From Cryptomeria japonica (taxonomy: Eukaryota > Streptophyta > Pinopsida > Cupressales > Cupressaceae): a stretch of DNA of 64,000 bases. The translations under genes and the position numbers were made by a program. Shown one piece after another: positions 32,377-43,805 of this stretch. The notes under the pieces are model-generated. The model saw nothing but the letters and a program-made list of their open reading frames with translations, ran no database searches and had not been told where the DNA came from. Positions within the stretch are counted from its first letter, which is position 1, and every line of letters starts with the position of its first letter. The stretch is taken from assembly GCF_030272615.1 (NCBI RefSeq), contig NC_081409.1:873634626-873698625 (forward strand), written 5' to 3'.

Positions 32377-33994
32377 TGGTGCAAGAGCACCTAGGTTCTA
32401 GCTTTCTTATTTTTGCAAATTTTGGCTTGTATTGACCCTAGCCAAGTTAGGAGGGAATAAGGACTCCAAGAGGGTCCAAGAGTGTCTGATTGGTCAATGT
32501 AGGCTAAGGTGAAGTTCATTTTGCCTAGGTTTGCATTTTTGTGTAAATAGTGTGTTTTGAGTAGTTTTTGGCCTTTTTGTTGGTCAAAAGTGTCAAATGT
32601 TGGAAAAAGAATTAGAGAGGGTTAAATGGGCCTTAGAAATGTTTAAAATTTCATATGTGAGGACTGGACATAGGTCTCTTAGGTGGGAGAGAACAAAAGT
32701 GCAAAAATTATGAAGTTGCAAAAAGTTGTCATGACAACTTTTGTCCTGAAATTGGTTAGTGATGGATTTAGGAATTTCCCAAGACCATGGAAGGACTCTA
32801 CACATGGGAAAGCTATATATACCCCCTCTTGCATGCTTACCAAGGTTGGTGTACTTGGATTTTGAAAGAAATATTCAAAATACAAGATTTTGGACTGCAC
32901 TTTTCTTTGTTTCTGATCAATTTTTGCATTCTTAGAAGGTTTATTGGATTGAATCCATGAATCCAATGATGGATTGAGATTCAGTACTATGTTTTAGAGT
33001 AGGCTTTTCATTTTCAAGCATTTTAATTAGCATTTACTACCGTTGAAGTGATTTGATTCACAAGTAGCCAGATTTGGCTTGTAATAGTCATTTTCTTGTA
33101 AATATGGTTGCCCCATGAGTGGCACATGTGCTACCATCATGGCTAGTTGGGGCATGGTTGGAAACCTCCTTTACATTGTAAATATGCAAGTTCAAATGTT
33201 GGAGAAGTGTTTGGATATGACTGTCACCTCATTCTAGGCGAGTCTAAGAGCAACTCGGCTAGAGAAGAAGAGGTGAAAAGTGTTGAAGAGTGCAGAGGTG
33301 AATGAAAGAACACTATTTCTAAATTTGGAGGAGTTCATATGGTTGGGGCAGACTTGTATGTACAAGGAGGAGCCTTGAAGAATCCTTTTAATAGCTAAAC
33401 CCCAAATTGCCTACTCTCTACTGGTGAAAACCCTTAAAAACCCTACAAACCCTCATTTTGGGGTCCGTACCTTGTACGGTCAGACCAGGGCCTAAAACCA
33501 CAAAAATCTACCAAGAATGGTTGTATCATTGAAGAAAAGTTAAACTTATTTGGGGGTTCCTTGAGTCATTTTCCTCCAAGCCCTAGAAAATCAGTTTTGG
33601 AGGCCTAATTAGGCCTATTTCCTTGTAGCCCTTTTCCGGGCAAGATTGTGAAACCGGTAGGAAAACTTAAGGTTGCAATCCACAAATGGAATCCATAGGC
33701 ACTAAAAACATGTTAGAACACCTTATTACACCTCTAAAACATCTCACATCAAATGGGGGTCATTATGACAAGTTGAGGCTATGAGGCCAGAATTGAGCAC
33801 CTGAGAAGCACAGTGAATTGATAGGGTTCCTAACCAAAACACCTAAAGCAAACACCCTAGTAGGGACAAGAATAAATCCCTAGAAGAGAGTGAGAGGGAC
33901 TTGGAGGAATAGAAAACAACTAGGCTTGGTGATTTGCTGGAATTGAGCAACATCAATTTAGGAAGAGTTGAGCAGGCTAGGTTAACCCCTATCA
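32377..33994 (+). repeat. 5' LTR of element F
   Basis: Aligns with 38696-40269 to the last base (both end in ATCA). TATA box at 32813-32822. The last 200 bases of the LTR look coding in one frame but precede the primer site, so they are not Gag. Confidence 0.87.
32813..32822 (+). promoter_or_regulatory. TATA box in the 5' LTR of element F
   Basis: CTATATATAC; the 3' LTR has ATATATAAAA at about 39131-39140, at the same place. Confidence 0.5.
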
Positions 33995-33997
33995 AAT

Positions 33998-34010
33998 TTA
34001 TATTAGAGCC
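33998..34010 (+). other. Primer binding site of element F, degenerate
   Basis: TTATATTAGAGCC against the usual TGGTATCAGAGCC: three of the four differences from the initiator-Met site are G-to-A or C-to-T. Position three bases after the LTR is right. Confidence 0.65.
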
Positions 34011-34035
34011 TACAAGATTTGGGCTAGTAAGGTTG

Positions 34036-35193
34036 ATGTCCTTGTTGTCGGGAGAGTCAGTTGGAGAAAACATGGTGACCAATGTTGAATTGGCAAGGAA
34101 AGTGGAAGATCAGGAGGAAGAGAATAGGCTCCTGAAGGAAAAGTTGGAAAGATTGGAGAGTAAGCTTGGTGATATTGAGACCAAGGCAGAAGAAGTGTAT
34201 GTAAAAGTGGAAGGAGTAGAAGGAAAGGGTAAACAAGTGGCAGAGGTAGACAAGATACTTGAACCTAATCATGTCTTCTATCAAGAACCTTTCTTGAAGG
34301 CATTGAATGCCTTGAGTGGCAAATCACTGGAAGGATTGTCATTGTTCACTGGCAAGATGGAAGTTGAAGTGGTCCTAGAATGGATAGAAGGCAAGGAGAA
34401 CCACTTTGAGTGTGAATGCATAATAGAAGCCCAGAGAGTTAGGGTAGCCAAGTCCAGGATGAGAGGAGTTTCTCTCACATGGTGGCAATTTTTACAAGAT
34501 GAGAGGAACAAAATGGGCAAAGCACCCATCTCTTCTTGGAAACGGATGTTGGTCAAAATCAAAGAAGTCTATCTCCCTAATGACTATGAAGTGCAAATTC
34601 ATAGGAAGAGACAAAACTTAAGGTAGAAATATCTTGATGTCAGTAGCTACACCGAAGAGTTTCACAAACTTAGCCTTAGATCTCATGTGGTAGAAGAAGA
34701 GAGTCTCAAGGTCGCTAGCTACCTAAATGGCCTACAGTGGAACATCTAGGAAGAAATCAGTTTAATGAGCCCAAAAAAAGTCCATCAGACTTTTCAACTT
34801 GCCCTTAAGGTGGAGGAAAAACTAAAAAGGAGACATGACTCAAGAAACAATAGGGGCAGAGGAAGAGGAAAAGACAATAGAGGCCATAGAGGAGGCTTTG
34901 GTGGAAGAAGTTCTGAACAAAGAACACAAGGAGAGTCTAAACTCACTGAGCAGCAAGATAGTGGTAGTAGTAGAGGAGCATTCAATAGAAGAAGGGGGTC
35001 AAATAGTGGTTCCAGAGGAAGATCTAGCAGCCAAGGTAGAGGTTCCTCATACTTTTCAATAATGAAGTGTTACCGTTGTAGCCAACTTGTTCATCCAGCA
35101 TATAGGTGTCCAGAGAAGGGATTATCATCACATGGTGGTGAAAGAAGAGTGAACTATCTTCAAGAAGAGTCCTCAAGTAGCAAGACTTCATAA
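34036..35193 (+). pseudogene. Chromovirus Gag, element F
   Basis: First ATG after the primer site, MSLLSGESVGEN. A Glu/Lys-rich coiled coil follows (ARKVEDQEEENRLLKEKLER), then the Gag capsid domain (VEVVLEWIEGKENHF, GVSLTWWQFLQDERN, WKRMLVKIKEVYLPNDYE), a Gly/Arg/Ser-rich basic stretch and a complete CCHC knuckle CYRCSQLVHPAYRC at about 35069-35110. In-frame TAG at 34624-34626 and near 34750, TAA at 35191-35193, all explicable as C-to-T. Confidence 0.87.
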
Positions 35194-35756
35194 GCTGCCT
35201 TAGAATCAGAAGTAGGTGACAACTTGATGATAAGGAGAACTTTGATCAAAGAACTAGTCAGAGAAGAGCCTAGCCAAAGAAGGTCCTTGTTTAGGATCAA
35301 ATGCAAGATTTTGGATAAAGTGTGCAAAGTGATCATTGATTCAGGGTCTACAAACAACATTGTGTCAGAAGAGGTAGTAAGCAAGCTCAAATTGTAGAGG
35401 ATACCTCACAACAACCCTTATAGAGTCACTTGGTTGAACAAAGGAGAACATTTCTTGTTAATGAGCAAGCATGGGTGGATTTTACCATTGGGTGGTATAA
35501 GGACAAGGTGTTATGTGATGCCTTACCCATTGATGCATGCCATTTTCTATTAGGAAGACCATGGAAATTTGATAGACAAGCTATCCATGATGGATCCAAG
35601 AATGCATATTCATTCAAGAAGGATGGAGTCACATTCAAGATTCAGTCTATCCTTGAAGAAGGTGAAAAAAGGGTAGCAAGTCCTAATGTTCTTTTGGTGA
35701 GTGAAGCGTAGTCCTTAAAGACACTTAAGGAAGGAGAAGCCATAGGGTTTGCACTT
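35194..35756 (+). pseudogene. Gypsy protease, element F
   Basis: The active site IIDSGSTNNIVSEE (about 35333-35375) keeps Asp-Ser-Gly. A TAG follows at about 35395-35397, then a frameshift near 35440 to the pol frame, where DACHFLLGRPW (the flap-distal motif of these proteases) lies at about 35540-35570. Ends at TAG 35709-35711. Confidence 0.83.
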
Positions 35757-37166
35757 GTGATGAAGCCCAAAGAAGAAGACAAGAAAGAGTACCAATCTTT
35801 ACCAATAGAGGTACAAGAATTGTTGAAGAAGTTCAAAGGTATAGTAAATGAAGGACAGCCAATCACCTTACCTCCTAAAAGAACCGTAAGCCATCAAATA
35901 GACTTAATTCCCAAAGCATCCTTACCTAATAAGGCAGCCTATAAAATGACTCCTCCACAAAATGTTGAAATTGCCAAACAAATCCAAGAGCTCCTAGACC
36001 AAGGCCTCATTAGGAAAAGTATTAGCCCTTGTGTTGTCCCTACCATGTTGGCAGCAAAAAAAGGTGGTACTTGGAGGTTGTGTACTGATTCTAGAGCCAT
36101 GAATAGGTTCACCATCAGATATAGGTTCCCTATTCCTAGAGTAGAAGACCTAATGGATTGTTTAGGGGAAGCCAAGTACTTTACCAAGATTGACCTTAAG
36201 AGTGGCTATCATCAAATTAGAATCAAGGAGGGTGATGAATGGAAGATTGCATTCAAGACTACTGAAGGTCTTTATGAGTGGCTTGTAATGCCATTTGGCT
36301 TATCCAATGCTCCAAGCACCTTCATGATACTCATCAATGAGGTGATGAAGGACTTCATAGGTAAATTTGTGGTAGTATATCTTGATGATATTCTCATTTT
36401 CAGTAAGGATGGAGTAGCATATATTAGTCATTTGCAAGATGTATTACAAAGATTATATGATGAGAAGCTAACCATGAATTTTGAGAAATGTGAGTTTGTT
36501 AAGAAAGAATTGGTTTATCTTGGGTTTGTGTTATCTCAAGGAAGCCTCAAGATGGATCCAAGCAAGGTTGAAGCCATTGTCAATTGGCTTACTCCTAGAT
36601 CAACAATAGAGGTGAGAAGCTTCCATGGATTAACCCAATAGTATAGGAAGTTCATTAGACAATTTAGTGCTATATGTGCCCCAATGTTAGACACCATTAG
36701 AGGTAGTATGAAGGCCAAGTTTCAGTGGGGTGAAGCAAAAAACAAAGGTTTTGAAACCTTGAAGGGGAAAATAGCTACCCAACCGGTACTAGTGTTGCCT
36801 AGTTTTGAGAAAAATTTTATTGTAGAGTGTGAAGCAAGCAATGTTGCAGTAGGTGTTGTCCTAAGCTAAGAGGGAAGACTAGTAGCCTTCCATAGTGAAA
36901 AGCTAAGTGATTCCAAGAGGAAATACTCCTCTTATGATCTTGAGTTGTATGCTTTAGTGCAAGCATTGAGGAAATGAAGACACTATCTCCTACCCAAAGA
37001 ATTTGTGATGTACACAAACAACCAAGCATTGAGTTTTCTGAATTCTCAAGACAAACTCAGTCACAAACACATGAAATGGGTGGAGCATATGAAGGCCTAT
37101 ACTTTCACCATTAAGCACAAGAAAGGGCAGCAAAACTAGGTAGTCGATGCACTAAGTAGGAGGCTC
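35757..37166 (+). pseudogene. Gypsy reverse transcriptase and RNase H, element F
   Basis: RT with GTWRLCTDSRAMN, FTKIDLKSGYHQIRI, MPFGLSNAPSTFM and YLDD at 36378-36389; the thumb and RNase H follow in the same frame with FIVECEASNVAVGVVLS, KYSSYDLELYALVQAL and VDALSRR. The RNase H first catalytic position (normally TDAS) reads CEAS. Stops at 36639-36641 (TAG), 36867-36869 (TAA), near 36975 (TGA) and 37138 (TAG). Confidence 0.9.
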
Positions 37167-38470
37167 TTGACAATCCAAGAAATTCAGTTGAGAAGTATAG
37201 GTGTGGATAGTTTTAAATATTTGTATGCAGAGGATGAAGACTTCTCAAGTGCCTACCAAGTATGCAAGGAGTATCAATATCATTTCCATGGTGAATATTC
37301 AAATTTCACTTTAAAAAATGGGCTATTATTCAAAGGAGGACAACTTTGTGTGCCTAAAGGCTCAATGAGGGAGAATCTTATACAAGAGAAACACAATAGT
37401 AGCCTTAGTGGTCATTTTAGAGTCAATAAGACTCAATAATTGGTGCAGAGATTCTATTATTGGCCAAGGATGAATCAAGATGTGAATAGGTATGCAGAGA
37501 CTTGCATAGTTTTCCAAAAGGATAAGGGTACTTCAACAAATGCCAGTTTGTATCAGCCTCTTCCCATCCTAAGTAGACCATGGGAATTCATTAGCATGGA
37601 CTTTGTGGTAGGTTTGCCAAAGACAAAGCAAGGGTATGACAATATTTATGTCATTGTGGACAAATTTAGCAAAATGGCTCACTTTGTGCCTTGTAAGACC
37701 ACTCATGATGCATGCCACATAGCTTAGTTGTTCTTTAAGGAAATAGTATGGATACATGGTTTACCATTAAGTATAGTTTTAGATAGAAACTCCAAATTTA
37801 TGAGTCATTTTTGGAAAACATTATGGAAAAAGCTTGGTACAAACCTCTCTTTTGGATCAGCCTACCATCCTCAAACTGATGGGTAGACCAAGGTGGTGAA
37901 TAGAAGTTTGGGAAACTTGTTGAGGTGCCTTACCAAGGAGTATGGAAAGACATGGGATCAAGTACTTGCTCAATCTAAATTTGCATACAATGACACCATA
38001 AATAGGACTACTAGTAAAATCCCTTTTGAAGTACTCTATGGTGTGCACCCAAGAGGCATTTTTGAGTTGAGGGATTTAGAAAGTGCAGTAATAAGAAGTG
38101 GATATACATGGGACTTTTCTCAGTCCATGAAGGAGGTCCACGAATTAGTTAGGAAAGCCTTGAAAGAGAACACAAGCAAAATTAAACAAAAAGTTGATGA
38201 AAAGAGGAGAAATCTACAATTCCAAGTGGGGGATCTTGTTATGGTGTACTTGAACAAACCAATGCTATAGCAAGGTGTGCCAAACAATTTGTAGATGATG
38301 AGGATAGGTCCATGTGCCATTCTAGCTAAGTATGGTGAAAATGCATACAAAGTGGATCTTCCTAGTGACAAAAGCTTGTCACTAGTTTTTAACATAGCAG
38401 ACTTGGTTGCATACAAGGGGCCAGTCCAAGGTGTAGAATGTAGTCCCACAAAAGTTTCAGATGATGTGCA
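37167..38470 (+). pseudogene. Gypsy integrase, element F
   Basis: HHCC region (HNSSLSGHF, then C..FQKDK, where the first Cys pair member is partly lost: CIVFQ), core with FISMDFVVGLP and VLDRNSKFM, and the final block AYHPQTDG. There the usual QTEVVNR reads stop-T-K-V-V-N-R (TAG at 37884-37886): the Gln became a stop and the catalytic Glu became Lys. C-terminal domain FQVGDLVMVYLNKPML. Further stops at 37437, 37725, 38268. Dead. Confidence 0.9.
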
Positions 38471-38675
38471 TAACCTTTAGTTACCGGCCAAGCCTACTCC
38501 TAAGGCTGAGAAGGTATTAAGTTCAAGAATTGCCAAGAAGACTAGGCATCAAGCCTATTGGGAGCACCTCTTTAAATGACATAGAATGGATGATTTTGAG
38601 GCTACATGGGTGATGGAGATAGAGTTCCAGAAGGTGGGCATTGATCCAACATTGATTCCTACAGAGGTGACATGA
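38471..38675 (+). pseudogene. Chromodomain, element F
   Basis: After the integrase tail, KVLSSRIAKKTRHQAYWEHL, F-K, a TGA where Trp is expected, then H-R-MDDFEATWV fits the chromodomain pattern of chromoviruses, which targets integration to chromatin marks. The frame ends at TGA 38673-38675. Confidence 0.75.
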
Positions 38676-38695
38676 TCTCTTTTTGTTAGGGAGAA
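38676..38695 (+). other. Polypurine tract of element F
   Basis: TTAGGGAGAA precedes the 3' LTR start TGGTG. It is short and C-to-T-worn, but in the right place. Confidence 0.55.
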
Positions 38696-40269
38696 TGGTG
38701 TAGGAGCACCTAGGTTCTAGTTTCCTTATTTTTGCAAATTTTGGCTTGTACTGACCCTAGCCAAGTCAGGAGAGAATAAGGAATCCAAGAGGGTCCAAGA
38801 GCATGTGATTGGTCAATGTAGGCTTAGGTGGAGTTCATTTTGCCTAAGTTTGCATTTTTGTGTAAATAGTGTGTTTTGAGTAGTTTTTGGCCTTTTTCTT
38901 GGTCAAAAGTGTCAAATGTTGGAAAAAGAATTAGAGAGGGTTAAATAGTCCTTAGAAATATTTACATTTCATATGTGAGGACTGGATATAGGTCTCTTAG
39001 GTGGGAGAGATCAAAAGTGCAAAAATCATGAAGTTGCAAAAAGTTGTCATGACAACTTTTGTCCTGAAATTGGTTAGTAGTGGGTTTAGGAATTTCCCAA
39101 CACCATGGAAGGACTCTACACATGGAAAATATATATAAAACCCCTCTTTCATTCTTACCAAGGTTGGTGTACTTGGATTTTGAAAGCAATAATCAGAATA
39201 CAAGATTTTGGACTGCACTTTTCTTTGTTTTTGATCAATTTTTGCGTCTTAGAAGGTTTAATGGATTGAATTCATGAATACAATGATGGATTGAGATTGA
39301 GTAGTGTGTTTCAAAGTAGGATTTTTATTTTCAAGCATTTTAATTAGCATTTAGTACTGTTTAAGTGATTTGATTCACAGGTAGCCATTTTTGGCTTGTA
39401 AATAGTCATTTTCTTGTAAATATGGTGGCCCCATGAGTCCCACACATGTTGCCATCACGGCTAGTTGGGGAATGGTTGGAAAAATCATGTACATTGTAAA
39501 TATGCAGGTTCAAATGTTGGAGAAGTTTTTGGATATGATTGTCACCTCATTCTAGGCGAGTCCAAGAGCAACCTGACTAGAGAAGAAGAGGTGAAAAAGT
39601 GTTGAAGAGTGTAGAGGTGAATGAAAGAACACCATTTCTGAATTTGGAGGAGTTCATAGGGTTGGGAAAGACTTGTATGTACAAGGAGGAGTCTTGAAGA
39701 ATCTGTTTAATAGCTAAACCCCAAATTGCCTACTCTTTGCTTGTGAAAGCCTTTAAAAACCCTACAAACCCTCATTTTGGGGTTCGTACCTTGTACGGTT
39801 AGACTAGAGCGTAAAACCACAAAAATCTACCAGGCATGGGTGTATCATTGAAGAAAATTTAAACATTTTTTGGGGTTCCTTGAGTCATTTTCCTCCAAGC
39901 CCTAGAAAACTGGTCTTGGAGGCCTAATTAGGCCTATTTCCTTGTAGCCCTTTTTCCGGGAAAGATTGTGAAACTAGTAGGAAAACTTAAGGTTGCAATC
40001 GACCAATGGATTCCATAGGCACTAAAAACATTTTAGAAGGCCTTATTACAACTCTACAAGGCCAAAATTGAGCACCTGAGAAGCACTTTGAATTGATAGG
40101 GTTCCTAACCAAAACACCTGAAGAAAACACCCTAGTAGGGACAAGAATCAAGCCCTCGAAGAGTGTGAGAGGGACTTGGAGGCCTTGAAAACAACTAGGC
40201 TTAGTGAGTTGGTGGAATTGAGCAACATCAACTTAGGAAGAGTTGAGCAGGCTAGGTTAACCCTTATCA
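38696..40269 (+). repeat. 3' LTR of element F
   Basis: Pairs with 32377-33994; it lacks about 40 bases near 40065 that the 5' LTR has (33745-33785). Confidence 0.87.
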
Positions 40270-40274
40270 AGGAC

Positions 40275-42076
40275 AATAATTGTTGATCCCACATGGGGTT
40301 TCCCTTGAGGATACGCTATTCAGAGCGAATAGTTAGATGCTTGAGCCCACTAGCTCCACCCTTGGCACTCACTTCTCTAGGGCAGCCAAGCACCCATTCC
40401 CATGAAAACTCCTTGTGGCAAACTTTGTATCTCTACTAAGAACCGTATGTGTGTGGGGCACTTCAAAGGTCCAACCTCCTGCCCCAACAACTAGAAGGAT
40501 TTCGGGTTTCTAAAATAAAAAGGTACTAGTAAGGGAATCCACTCATGTGGCCATACATGCATCACTTTAAGCTCTATAAATACAAAAGGCTCCCAACTGG
40601 TAGGGGTTACACCCTATAACTGATTAAATAAACTTGATCAAACGGGTTGATGGGGAGACATAGTGTCGGTATGAACTAATCAGCACACGTTACCCATGGC
40701 TTTCACTATGGATACAATTATTTATAATGGTTCGGAAGAGGTGGATTTTCCTCACTACCACTCGGGTCATTCCCTCATCACTAGTAGTCCTAATAACCAC
40801 ACAGGGAGGAAGGCCCTCTAAAGATAAAGACAAAGAGCCTATTGCTCAAGAAAAAAAAGACATTGGTTCAATTTTAGTGCACCAATTGAACTGTTTGGTA
40901 ATCTATGAAAACAAGACACATAATAAAGATCAAAAATCCATGCCCAAAATTTTGAAACAAAGATTTGTTAGTAGTTTTTCAATAATACCCCTCCTGCAAG
41001 CACATAAGTTAGGTAAATTTTAGATCCAAAAGGCTTTGTGAAATAGGGTCGTTCAACAAGACGTTTTTTGATAGATTCAAAGATCTGATTTTCCATGAGT
41101 TATTTTGCATCATAAAAAACATACCACTCGTAAAATTTCAAGACATTTCCGGAAATGTAAGAAAATCCAAAAAAGTTTCTAATTTGCTCCAAAAATTAAT
41201 TTTTTATGAAAAATCATAAAAAATTCATAGAAAATGCACAATTGATCAAAAAAATCTGAATTTTTTACTGGAAGCTCCTCATAGCATTCCAAACCTGCAT
41301 AAAAAATTCCTGCAACAAATCCATGCAATTTGTGAGATATGAGTGAAATAATGCAAAACCCTAATGTTCAAAGATCCAATTTTGTAGGAATTATTTTGCA
41401 TCAAAATTAAAATACCAAATAACAAATCCTATGTATTCTTCTGAGAGCTTTCCAAAAATGTAGCAAAATCCAAAAAATTGGCTAATTTTCTCTCTAAATT
41501 ATTTTTTTATAAAAATGTATAAAAAATTCATACAAAATTCAAATATGATCCAAAAAATCTGATGTTTTTACTAAGAATTTATGATACTATTCTTGACCTG
41601 CAAAAAAAAATGGATGTCAAAATTCAAAGCAGTTCGTGAGATGTGATCAAAATAATGAAAAACCCTAATTGTTAAAAATCCGATTTGTTAGGAAATATTT
41701 TGCATCAAAATTAAAATAAAAAAGAACAATTCATGTGTATAAATTGGAGAGATTTCCAAAAATATAAGAAAATCCAAAAAATTCTCTCATTTGCTCTCAA
41801 AATTAATTTTTTATGAAAATTCATAAACAATTCATAGAAAATACAAATATGCTTCGCAAATTTTGAATTTTGATTGAGATCTCTTGATACTGTCTTCAAC
41901 CTGCCAACAAAGTTTGGTGCAAAATTTCTAAGCCATTTGTGAGATCAGATCAAATCTCTCCAAGATCTTGATTTTGTGTCCAAAACCCTAGCTACACAAG
42001 GTTATTCTCCAAATTGTTTACAAAACAACAATATGGGGTTAGAAAAACCTGCAAAAATCATAGATCTAACAAAAAT
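40275..42076 (-). other. 5' leader of element C, LTR-proximal piece
   Basis: No credible ORF. The left part (40275-41069) is unique in the window. The right part is the three-unit repeat listed next. Confidence 0.55.
41070..41990. repeat. Three tandem copies of a roughly 300-base unit
   Basis: Units about 41070-41364, 41365-41667 and 41668-41990. Each begins near TTCAAAGATC, contains ATTATTTTGCATCA, TTTCCAAAAATGTA, AAAATCCAAAAAA, AATTCATAGAAAAT, an ACCTGC word and GTGAGAT, and ends AAAACCCTAA. They are clearly diverged from one another. Confidence 0.88.
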
Positions 42077-42097
42077 CCATGTCCCACCGGGCATGTC
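42077..42097 (-). other. Probable primer binding site of element C
   Basis: The minus strand reads TGACATGCCCGGTGGGACA. Length, GC content and position just inside the LTR fit a primer site, and the form resembles sites I recall from plant Gypsy elements, but I cannot name the tRNA. It differs from the site of D. Confidence 0.45.
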
Positions 42098-42107
42098 AAA
42101 AATTTTA

Positions 42108-42895
42108 TGGTAAAAATGGAATAACAATATTGAAAGACTAAATGAATTCAACCATAAAACCCTAGCCTAACAACAACAAAGATCCACCATAACATATGAA
42201 GATTACCTAAGACAATGCAAATCAAATAAAATCACAAATATTATACCATCACATGTCCAATAGGGTTTGGATCTCCATTCTTCCTATCTCCATTGATCTT
42301 GCTTTCTATATTTGCTCTCATATTTTATGTGTGCACAAGAGCTCAACAAAGATCGGAAATGTAGTTGCAAGTAGGCATGATCGCATGTGAAAATTCAAAA
42401 GCGTAGTTGGGGTTACTTAGCTAATTGAATAGGAGACAATTAGGGTTGATAATGAAAGAAGCATCCTCTTATATAGAAGACACTGTAGGAAATGGAGGGA
42501 TAAGATTAAGAGGTGTAAGAGATAAATGGTCAGCTAAGATTAAAGGATAGGTAGAGAAAATAAGAAAATAATGAGGGGGTAGGTAGTGTAGGAATTAAGA
42601 GATGAATGACATGTGTCATGAGTAGAAAAGGCTAATGAATTAATTAAATAAATAAAGATTTATTTAATTAATAGAGGAAGTGGGATCAATTAAATAAATA
42701 AAGTATTTATTTAATTTAGGGGAAGGATAATTTAAATAAATAAAGGTATTTATTTAAATGAGAAATAAGGCTAGAAAAGGATAAATGAATTAATTAAATA
42801 AATAAAGATTGATTTAATTAATAGAAGAATTAGGCTTAAATTTTTAAATAAATAGATATTTATTTGATTAGAATGGACAAATTTAGGTGTCTACA
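42108..42895 (-). repeat. 5' LTR of element C
   Basis: On the minus strand it starts TGTAGACACCTAAATTTGTC, very like the D start TGTAGTCACATAAATCTGTC, followed by similar AT-rich blocks (TTTAATTAAT words). TATA-like CTATATAAG is the complement of 42468-42476. The inner end is uncertain by tens of bases because the partner LTR is outside the window. Confidence 0.65.
42468..42476 (-). promoter_or_regulatory. TATA-like box in the LTR of element C
   Basis: CTATATAAG on the minus strand, about 420 bases into the LTR. Confidence 0.45.
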
Positions 42896-43057
42896 GATAT
42901 AATCACCAGATTCTAAAGAATCAAAGAATGAAAAGATCTCCCTCTAAGATCAACATTTTTCACTGATCTATCCTTCCCCTTTGACATCAATGACAAAGGT
43001 ATGGTCTTATAAATTAGAAATGCTATTTACATATGTAGATAGTCCTTACACATTCAC
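42896..43057 (-). other. 3' non-coding part of element H
   Basis: Contains two purine-rich tracts on the minus strand and the phrase CATTGATGTCAAAGGGG that usually precedes a Copia 3' LTR. C is inserted at its left end. Confidence 0.5.
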
Positions 43058-43805
43058 AAAAATTTAAAGATAACCTCAAAAATATTCTTCAATGTTTTAA
43101 GATGGTCATCCCATCCCTTCTTCAGATTCTCCAAAATAGATATGAGGGCGTTGAATAGATATGTGTGCATCTTTGTTGCCCTAAGATCTATAGGATCACT
43201 TTTATTCAATGCATTATGAGCATCCTATAGCTACTAAGTAAAGTGTCTAACTAGGGAGTGATTCGATTCCTTAGCTCTCTGACTCTTCCTACAATCCTAT
43301 CTTTCTCCTAATTCGGACTCTTGATTTTATCAAGTAGAGATATCACCTAATTTTCTTTGCTACTTGAAAAAAAACTATGGATCATAAGATAGAGATATGT
43401 TGACCAGCAACCCTTCACACTCATTTATCTTCTTGTCAACCTAAATGTTGAACTTGGGCAATAAGAGGCATTACTTGTAGATTCTTCCTCCTTTAGCCAG
43501 TGCATCTTGAATGCCTTTAATGCAAGTGACCAAAAGTTTTCTATTTCCTTCAATCATTTTCAGAATTGTCTTCATCCTCATTGCATTAAAATTTCTTAGA
43601 ACCTTTACCTCAGCATCCTTCTCTAATGATTCAAAATAATAATCAACTAACTTGTGAAATCTCTTCAGCTTCCTAGAGGATGCGTTGGATGAGTCATGCT
43701 TGAAAGATGACAAGATCTTCTCAAGAACACTCATTGTGAATGATATCACTTGACTGTCTTGCATGTGACATTTCAATAAATATTTACTTTTTTTGGCTTG
43801 AGTGA
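43058..43805 (-). pseudogene. C-terminal part of the unknown ORF of element H
   Basis: Reads QAKKSKYLLKCHM, then a Lys/Leu-rich helical stretch (SSRKLKRFHKLVDYYFESLE) to TAA at 43471-43473. Conserved-looking coding continues past TAA and TAG codons (VDKKINECEGLLVN), then after a frame change ends with an amphipathic run (NALISILENLKKGWDDHLK) and TGA near 43058. The N-terminal continuation is at 62502-63413, across element G. Apparent coding right of 43805 is LTR sequence of G. Helical and lysine-rich; I do not recognise the family. Confidence 0.5.
43801..43805. repeat. TSD of element G, left copy (AGTGA)
   Basis: Matched exactly at 62497-62501. Confidence 0.9.

Larger units (their letters stand above)
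32377..40269 (+). mobile_element. Element F: complete, decayed chromovirus (Gypsy)
   Basis: The only full element on the plus strand: LTRs 32377-33994 and 38696-40269, primer site 33998-34010, TSD AGGAT/AGGAC. Domain order is Gag, protease, RT, RNase H, integrase, chromodomain, which defines chromoviruses. Gag and pol were one frame with a single shift near 35440; about fifteen stops interrupt them. It lies in the leader of element C, in opposite orientation. Confidence 0.9.
10289..42895 (-). mobile_element. Element C: gag-protease Gypsy (Tat-like), interrupted by A, D and F
   Basis: Remaining pieces are 10289-15575, 30980-32376 and 40270-42895. The order on the minus strand is 5' LTR (about 42108-42895), primer site, long leader, Gag, protease, a post-protease segment, a short integrase tail (12051-12330) and a 3' region. 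Reverse transcriptase, RNase H and the integrase core are absent, so it is a deletion derivative of a D-like element and would depend on one. D (TSD GTTGG) and F (TSD AGGAT/AGGAC) are inserted in it. The right flank starts GATAT; the left end lies beyond A, outside the window. Confidence 0.8.

Noticed and set aside
38696-40274. Similarity between 32377-33994 and 38696-40269 first looked like LTR plus start of gag, hence a tandem element
   Set aside because: The shared text ends at ATCA in both copies, a worn primer site follows only the left one, and a TSD fits there. The gag-like frame at the LTR end is chance.
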